Source: an uncultured Bacteroidota bacterium
Lineage (GTDB): Bacteria > Bacteroidota > Bacteroidia > Flavobacteriales > Flavobacteriaceae
Direction: 5' to 3'
Length of the DNA: 47,879 nt
Assembly: GCA_902515395.1 (NCBI GenBank)
Contig: CABXUL010000010.1
Location: forward strand, 1 to 47,879
Shown here piece by piece: positions 1 through 5,800 of this stretch. The stretch's first letter is position 1, and each line of letters opens with the position of its first letter. The notes beneath the pieces were generated by a model. The model searched no databases. It saw only the letters and a list, made by a program, of their open reading frames with translations, and was not told where the DNA came from. Position numbers and translations under genes: made by a program.

Positions 1-377
1 TGTTTATCTAAAACCTTTCTATCAGTAATTACTATTATAGAATCAAACACTCTATCCTTACCATCATTTTTGAAAAGATTGGTTAACATAAAAGATAACC
101 ATCCTATGGAATAGGATTTACCTGAACCTGTGGTATGTTGTACTAAGTAATTTGTTCCAACTCCATCCTTACTGACTTGAGATTTAAGTTTTCTTATTAC
201 TTCTAACTGATGATATCTTGGAAAGATAAGTACAGGTTTTTTCTTCTCAATTACTTTCTTTTTTTCATCACTCCATAAGTAATCAGAAAAGTTCGTAAAC
301 AGAACAAAATTTTCAATGATATCAAGAAGAGATGTAGGAGTAAGAACTTCCTGAAAATAGAGGAAAGAAAGAGTTGA
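1..377 (-). pseudogene. hsdR: Type I restriction enzyme HsdR, helicase N-terminal fragment, inverted
   Basis: The minus strand from 377 to the window edge is open and encodes an internal part of HsdR, the motor and cleavage subunit of a type I restriction system. Visible signs are a segment reading LLDIIENFVLF, then FPRYHQLEVIRK, the Walker A motif HTTGSGKS, and the strand motif SIIVITDRKVLDK that precedes the DEAH box in this family. No start codon or N-terminal nuclease domain precedes it: the frame opens after a stop at 378-380, and only codons from about 353 down look like HsdR. The remaining HsdR C-terminal half lies on the opposite strand immediately to the right. The two pieces do not overlap in protein content, and the DEAH-box part, roughly 190 codons by family comparison, is absent from the window. 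Confidence 0.85.
341..373. other. Breakpoint between oppositely oriented hsdR fragments
   Basis: To the left the HsdR reading runs leftward on the minus strand; to the right it runs rightward on the plus strand. The minus frame is HsdR-like up to about 353. The plus frame follows a stop at 341-343 and is HsdR-like from about 365 (KKELIKWV). The junction carries an imperfect inverted repeat, CTTCCT at 347-352 and AGGAAAG at 361-367, around an 8-base centre. The exact breakpoint cannot be set without the uninverted parent sequence. Confidence 0.8.
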
Positions 378-1708
378 TTAAGTGGGTAGATTCTAATCCT
401 GAAACCATTACAAGGAAATGTGGTATTATAATCGACCATCTTCTTAATACAACAGTTAAATCTATTGAAGGAAGAGGAAAAGGAATGGTAATCGTTCGTT
501 CAATTCAAGATTCGGTGAAGTTCTTCATGGAGATGAACAAACAATTAAAAGATAAAGGTTTACATAATAAGATTAAATGTGTTGTAGGGTTTAGTGGAGA
601 ACAACAAGTTAATGGAGAGAAAGTAACAGAACACTCTCTAAACAAAGAAAATGGGTTTGATAGTAAAGATATCCCTACTGGTTTCAAAAACCCCTTATAT
701 CGTGTTCTAATCGTTTGTAATAAGTTTCAGACTGGGTTTGATGAACCCCTACTTCATTCTATGTTCATTGATAAACCAGTTAATGGAGTTCAATGTGTAC
801 AAACCCTTTCAAGATTGAATCGAAAAACAAGAGGTAAGAAAAGTACATTCGTTTTAGATTTTGTAAACAAGGTTGAAACCATACAAGAATCATTTCAGAA
901 CTTTTATCAAACCACAATTTTATCTGAAGATACAGACCCTAATTTAGTTTACGATATCCTTGATAAGATTAGAAACTACAATTTGTTTACTCCACAAGAG
1001 ATTGAAGATTGGAATAACATATTCTTTACTGAAAATAGAGATGATTCTCTTTTACAACCTACTCTCAATGTTGTGTTAGATAGATGGAAAGAACTCTCTG
1101 ATGAGGATAGAGATTTATCAAGAACTCAATTTTCAAACTATTGTAAGTTGTATGGATACATCTCAATGGTTCATCAGTTCGATAATATTGAGTTAGAGAA
1201 ACACTATATCTTTTTTGAATATTTAAGGAAGAAATTTCCTGTTGATGGTAATGAAAGAATTGATGTATCCGATTTAGTTGATTTAGATTCTTTGAACTTA
1301 GATATAAAAGGAAAATTGAATATTTCTTTAGAACAAGAAGATACCATCTTTGACCCAAATGAATACGGAGAAGGAAAAGGAAAAGATGAAGAAGAATTCG
1401 ATTTACTATCTGAAATCATTAGTGAGATAAATGATTACTATGGAAAAGTTCCTGAAGGAACAGAGGATGGAACAAAGAAACTTCTAAAGGATATCGTTAA
1501 CGATAAAGAGTTTCAGAGTGTTGTTGAATCAGATAATACAGATTCCAATAAAAGAGATAAACTTCAAAACATTATTTCAGATAAGAATATAAAAACATTG
1601 GATACTAATCATAAACTCTACGATTATTTTGAAAAGGAAGATGTCAAAGAAAAGATGATTAGAATGTTTATTTCAAGACCAGATTTATTGAATCAATTAA
1701 GGGGATGA
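374..1708 (+). pseudogene. hsdR: Type I restriction enzyme HsdR, C-terminal fragment
   Basis: This 444-residue open frame is the second half of HsdR. It holds the C-terminal helicase lobe: KGMVIVRSIQ (about 36-45), the segment FQTGFDEP (about 118-125) and the motif VI-like TLSRLNR (about 144-150), followed by FVLDFVN and a charged helical C-terminal domain that in this family contacts the methylase core. The listed TTG at 374 is only a convention: open codons run back to the stop at 341-343 and there is no convincing start. The N-terminal nuclease domain, Walker A and DEAH box are not in this frame, so it cannot translocate or cleave as it stands. No hsdM or hsdS lies to the right, so they may lie to the left beyond the window. 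Confidence 0.85.
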
Positions 1709-1710
1709 TT

Positions 1711-1775
1711 ACCCTATCATTTCCATATGAAGAAAAAACTAACCCCCAATATAAAAACCACTCCGATAGGGGTTT
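1711..1775 (+). terminator. Possible weak hairpin downstream of hsdR
   Basis: CCCTATC at 1712-1718 can pair with GATAGGG at 1765-1771. AACCCC at 1741-1746 can instead pair with GGGGTT at 1769-1774. The two pairings are mutually exclusive. Both loops are long and only three T residues follow, so this would be a poor intrinsic terminator. It sits just after the hsdR stop, which is the main reason to list it. Confidence 0.25.
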
Positions 1776-1916
1776 AGGGAAAAAGTATTTCTCCAGTAAA
1801 AAGAAACCTCATCCTGTAAATACTGATACATTAATCAAATCATGAGATTTAAGTAAAGTATATCAACCCTTCACTTCTCTTTATTCTTATACACTTTTGT
1901 TAATTAACCCCTTAAC

Positions 1917-2093
1917 TTAAGAGTCTTCTTTCTGACTATTCTCCCACTCTATCAAATCCTTTTCTGTGATATATTTTGAATGAGTAGACACTTCTATCAT
2001 TTTTAATCCTTTCGTTCTTCTCCAATCTTCTATAGTGTTTCTATTTACCCCGTAGAGTTTCATTAATCGTTTTTTTGATATTCTTTCTTCCAT
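1917..2093 (-). CDS. Small excisionase-like helix-turn-helix protein
   Basis: A 58-residue frame. Residues 8-30 (RLMKLYGVNRNTIEDWRRTKGL) form a helix-turn-helix and residues 40-50 (KYITEKDLIEWE) match the closing helix of the HTH_17/AlpA-excisionase fold, where a small winged helix binds DNA. Such proteins direct excision of integrated elements or regulate their genes. The ATG at 2093 lies inside the last codons of the upstream gene, whose stop is at 2063-2065, giving a 31-base overlap and likely translational coupling. The family call comes from sequence pattern only. Position near a putative att site supports an excision role, but a plain regulator is equally possible. Confidence 0.55.
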   Translation of the reverse strand: MEERISKKRLMKLYGVNRNTIEDWRRTKGLKMIEVSTHSKYITEKDLIEWENSQKEDS

Positions 2094-2278
2094 TTTGTAT
2101 TTCTTTCTTCTTTGTCCATTAATTCTTTGAATTTCCTCACATATCCTTCCCTATCTCCTTTTATTCTATATTCTTCTAATTCCTTGTGGAAGTTCTTTAC
2201 CATTTTTGATTTTCTTATCAATTCTTGGATAAATTCTTTTTGATTTGGTATTTGTGTTTGTTCGTTTTTAATTCTCAT
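2063..2278 (-). CDS. Small charged hypothetical protein
   Basis: A 71-residue, strongly charged, helix-forming protein (many Lys and Glu, no signal peptide, no membrane segment, no cysteine). I do not recognise the family. It is upstream of, and overlaps by 31 bases, the helix-turn-helix gene, an arrangement typical of small control modules on mobile elements. Its ATG at 2278 is the first in the frame. Support for it being real comes from the coupling and its length in an AT-rich region. It could be a cofactor of the neighbouring DNA-binding protein, but nothing in the sequence shows this. Confidence 0.45.
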   Translation of the reverse strand: MRIKNEQTQIPNQKEFIQELIRKSKMVKNFHKELEEYRIKGDREGYVRKFKELMDKEERNTKWKKEYQKND

Positions 2279-2304
2279 TTTTATACTTCTAACTGTAAAT
2301 TATC

Positions 2305-2421
2305 TTCGGAGTGGATACACCTCACCCTAAGGTGAGGATGATACATTTCTTCGGATATGGAAGAACACCATTGAGAATTTAATTTCTCAATTATCCATTC
2401 CCACTCTGAATGGACATCACC
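2305..2421 (+). repeat. Three hairpins with an imperfect direct repeat
   Basis: Hairpins: CCTCACC/GGTGAGG at 2320-2326 and 2331-2337 (4-base loop); TTGAGAA/TTCTCAA at 2371-2377 and 2384-2390 (6-base loop); CCATTC/GAATGG at 2395-2400 and 2408-2413 (7-base loop). An imperfect direct repeat of the form TTCGGA..TGGA...CACC recurs at 2305-2321, 2350-2369 and, less well, 2405-2421. All stems are perfect Watson-Crick pairs, which is unusual density for 117 bases. The strand of any transcript is unknown. Confidence 0.5.
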
Positions 2422-2684
2422 CCTCTCGTCTGATATATCTCAACATCTGGTGATTAAGAAACCGATAGATTTTAAGTATGAAAGAGGGTTAAGGTTACAA
2501 GGTGAGATACAACAACTACACTTAAACATTTCATATTCTCAGAAGGATATATATTTTATGGAACTATCAATCCATGAAACAATCCTTCCATGTATAAATA
2601 GTATACAATGAAAGAAAATGAAAGAAAATGGAGAAAAAAATTAAATTAGTTAATATAAACCCAATGTAATAAGGTGTTTTATTT

Positions 2685-2707
2685 TGGGTGGTTTACCACC
2701 CATTTTT
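2685..2707 (+). terminator. Rho-independent terminator without an assigned gene
   Basis: TGGGTGG (2685-2691) and CCACCCA (2696-2702) form a perfect 7-base-pair stem with a TTTA loop, followed by five T residues (2703-2707). The T tract is on the plus strand only, so it would end a rightward transcript. The nearest plus-strand coding frame ends about 980 bases upstream, hence the interest in an RNA from 2300-2680. Confidence 0.6.
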
Positions 2708-2781
2708 AGATAAATTAAAAAAAATAAATAATTTTTATATTTTAATATATTAAATATCAATAGTTAATAAAATTATTTTAC

Positions 2782-2806
2782 ACAAGTTCAAATCCTGTCA
2801 TCCCGA
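2782..2806 (+). tRNA. tRNA 3'-end fragment (putative attR)
   Basis: The 25 bases read as the last third of a tRNA: T-stem ACAAG (2782-2786), T-loop TTCAAAT (2787-2793), T-stem CCTGT (2794-2798), acceptor strand CATCCCG (2799-2805) and discriminator A (2806). The T-stem has one A-C mismatch (2785 with 2795), as expected if the crossover lies in the T-loop/acceptor part and the first bases come from the element. Upstream is AT-rich sequence with no anticodon or D arm. An acceptor CGGGATG/CATCCCG resembles tRNA-Pro of this phylum, but the identity is a guess. It sits 13 bases before the 3' end of the next gene. Confidence 0.65.
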
Positions 2807-2819
2807 CTTAATTTAATTA

Positions 2820-5800
2820 TTAATACGTCAGATATAGCCAACCTTTTTTCACTTTACCCGTCTCTGGTACTTCAACAACATAATAATAAGATCCAGCAGG
2901 AAGAAGTTCTCCAGTTTTATCATAAGTACCTGCCCAATCATTCTGATAATTTACTTTTCTAAATACAACTTGACCATATCTATTATAAACCTTAACAATT
3001 GAACTGGGGTACTGTTCAAAGTTAATAATCTTCCAAGTAGATTCTGGACCATTTACACCTGGTGTTAAAAGTGGAGATACAAATATTTGATTATCATCAG
3101 GATCAGTACAACTTGGGTCACCATCATTATCTCTATCTACGGGCACATCAAATGCACTTAATGGATTCGTCTCACACTTTTCTTCGATTTCGTCAGACCA
3201 TCCATCTCCGTCATCGTCCTCGTCATAACAGTTACTTAGTCCGTCGTTATCAGTATCTATTGGATATAAAGCTTTATTTAGCGGATCTGATCCACAGTTG
3301 ATTTCCTCTTCATCCATCCATCCATCATTATCATCATCTTTATCATCACAATTAGACATTCCATCATTATCAGTGTCTAATGGTTTTATCGCTGAATCTA
3401 ATGAATCAGAATTACAATTTAACTCCTCTTCATCTAACCATCCGTCATTATCATCGTCAGTATCTTTACAATTCGAAATGCCATCCAAATCAGTATCTAA
3501 AGGTATAATGCTAGAGTCAAATGGATCCGAGTTACAAGCCACCTCGTCTTGATCAGACCATCCGTCATTATCATCATCTGTATCAACACAATCAGCCTGT
3601 CCATCATAGTCATTGTCCGAGGGGAAACTATCAACATCAAGAGGATCAGATCCGCAATTTATTTCTGTTTCATCTAACCAATTATCATTGTCGTCATCTA
3701 AATCACACAAGTTTCCAATTGTATCTCCATCAGTATCTAATTGATTAGGATTTGCCACCCCAGGACAATTATCATAACTATCACCAATACCGTCTGAATC
3801 TAAGTCTGTGTCACCTACAAAAAAAACTGTGCTAATCATCCCTTGCGTGTAGAGGCTATTTGCTGGTTGAATAGCAGTTATTTTTGTCGAACCAACACCA
3901 TTAATTATAATTTTACCGTTAATTACTTGAGCAACAGATGAATTACTACTTGTATATTGAATATTTCCAGGTCTACTAGATATTGGTGCTTTAAATGTGA
4001 AGTCATCTTCACTAAAAATCTTACTAGGCAGATTAAAGTCCGTCAATACAGTTATTCCTTGAAGAACATTTATAATAATTCTTCTCGTTGGCGCCATATT
4101 GAATGCTGTATTTCCATGTTGTTTTATATCGACTATTATTTCACCAATATCATTAATTTCTAATTTATTTCCTGTTACTACAACACCTCCTGACACATAA
4201 TGGTAATCAATTGGCAGGCCAGAGTCAGATGCAGCACTTAATGTGTATGTTAGATTTTCAGAATAATACAAAACATAATTTAAGGCTGGGTCTATTGTAA
4301 TATTCTGATTGGATTTTATCACATCCATCACGAAAACTGTAGATACTGGATTATAATTTGGATGATCTGCTGCTATTGTTTTAAATGTTATTGTTACTAA
4401 CCCTGTCGAGTTTATACTGACAAGCTTATAATTTCCAACCGTTCCACTTAGTGTTGCAGCTGATCCAGGATCAAGTTCAATATAAACTGGGGCACCAGAT
4501 GGTGAAGCAACAGCAGATATTGGAAATACAGAAAAATCCTTCAATGGTTTCGTAATTGGAATTGTGCCAACAATAATTGACTGATTTGATTTATCAATAA
4601 ATAAACTTGTTGTTACTGTTGCTGAGTCAAAGTTATTGTCAGCGGCTAAATGTGCTGTTAAAATTACTGATCCTGCACCAACATTTTCAATTATAACTTC
4701 ACCAGTAACAGAGTTAACACTAGCAATACTAGGATCAGAGGAGCTAAAAGAAATTATACCAACGTAATCTGAATCAGTAATAGGCATGTCAAGAGTAAGT
4801 TCATCTCCAAATGTTTTATAAATATCTGTCATCCAAGATACAGTTTGGCTCACAGTATTAACATCTAGAGTCATTGATGTTGTAATTGAGTTATAGCACT
4901 GATTTTCTAATTGATTTACTAAAATTGTGGTGCTACCAGCTCCTTTAGTTGTTACGACTGAACCTGAGACAGTTGCAATGCTTGTATCAGTAATTGTATA
5001 TATTATATTTGCATCACTTGTCGAGGATGTTGTGAGAGTAAACGATTCTCCATAATTTTTGGTTAAATCATCCTGAGTTACAATTGGATCTCCTTTACTT
5101 ACCTTTAAACTAAAAGTAGCTGTCGCAGAGTTATAATTTCCATCCTCTGGGAGTGTAACTTGTATAACACTATCTCCAGAGTTACTTATAAGTGCAGTAT
5201 TCGTTCCTGTCACAGAAACAACATTTGTATTAAGCGAGGTAAATATAAAATCTGATCTATTGCATGAAGAGCAACTTGCAGTGAGTTGAAAATTTTCATC
5301 TCCACATTCAGCCTCATAATCAGAAGTTTCTATTACTATATCTGCTTTTTCAATATTTATATTTATAAATACTTCGGCAGATCGGTAGGCACCAAAGGCA
5401 GCTTGAGAAACCTTAACTTGGCATGAGCCAGCACCAATTATTGTAACATCAGATCCTGAAATTGAAATAAACGAACATGACGGGTCAACTTTTTGGAATG
5501 TAATTGCTCCACCACTTGTAGATGTGGCTGTTAATGTGAATTGAGAGTCTGCTTCATAGATTTTTGTCACACTTGTGACAGTTATAGACGGTGTAAATAA
5601 TTGATAATCAAATAGAATTGTATCTACGCTAGTTTCGTCTCCATTTAGTAAACCACCAATAGTTGAGTATGTATTTCCAGCTAGATCAGCTCCAGAGACG
5701 TTAACTGGATAGGACCCTGGGGTAATTGAAAGCAGACTAAAATCAAAAAAGTAAGTCCAGTTGTCTTGCGAACTGGTGGGACTCATCTGTGCATTTGTAA

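Larger units (their letters stand above)
2279..2781. other. Non-coding stretch with hairpins between island genes and att remnant
   Basis: No open frame of credible length occurs on either strand in this 500-base stretch. The left part (2305-2421) is relatively GC-rich and carries three compact hairpins; the right part is very AT-rich. A terminator-like hairpin lies at 2685-2707. A short tandem repeat of AATGAAAGA occurs near 2609-2630. Possible roles are an untranslated RNA, integrase and excisionase arm-binding sites flanking the att remnant, or a replication/transfer site of the element. None can be chosen from sequence alone. Confidence 0.5.
1..2806. mobile_element. Right end of a putative tRNA-integrated genomic island
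   Basis: The stretch is bounded on the right by an isolated tRNA 3' end (2782-2806), the usual scar left when a tyrosine-recombinase element integrates into the 3' part of a tRNA gene. Its content is typical accessory cargo: a type I restriction gene (hsdR), a small gene with an excisionase-like helix-turn-helix, and a loosely packed non-coding stretch. Core flavobacterial genes begin right after the boundary. The integrase and the intact tRNA would lie to the left, outside the window, so the call rests on one boundary only. A decayed tRNA gene is the main alternative. Confidence 0.55.

Noticed and set aside
505-1419. Minus-strand open frames opposite hsdR
   Set aside because: Their translations show no family motifs; the plus strand carries clear HsdR motifs over the whole length.
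3062-3748. Plus-strand open frames of 75-85 codons inside the adhesin gene
   Set aside because: They lie antisense to Asp-rich repeats, whose codon bias removes stop codons on the other strand. Their translations are low-complexity Ser/His runs with no start context.
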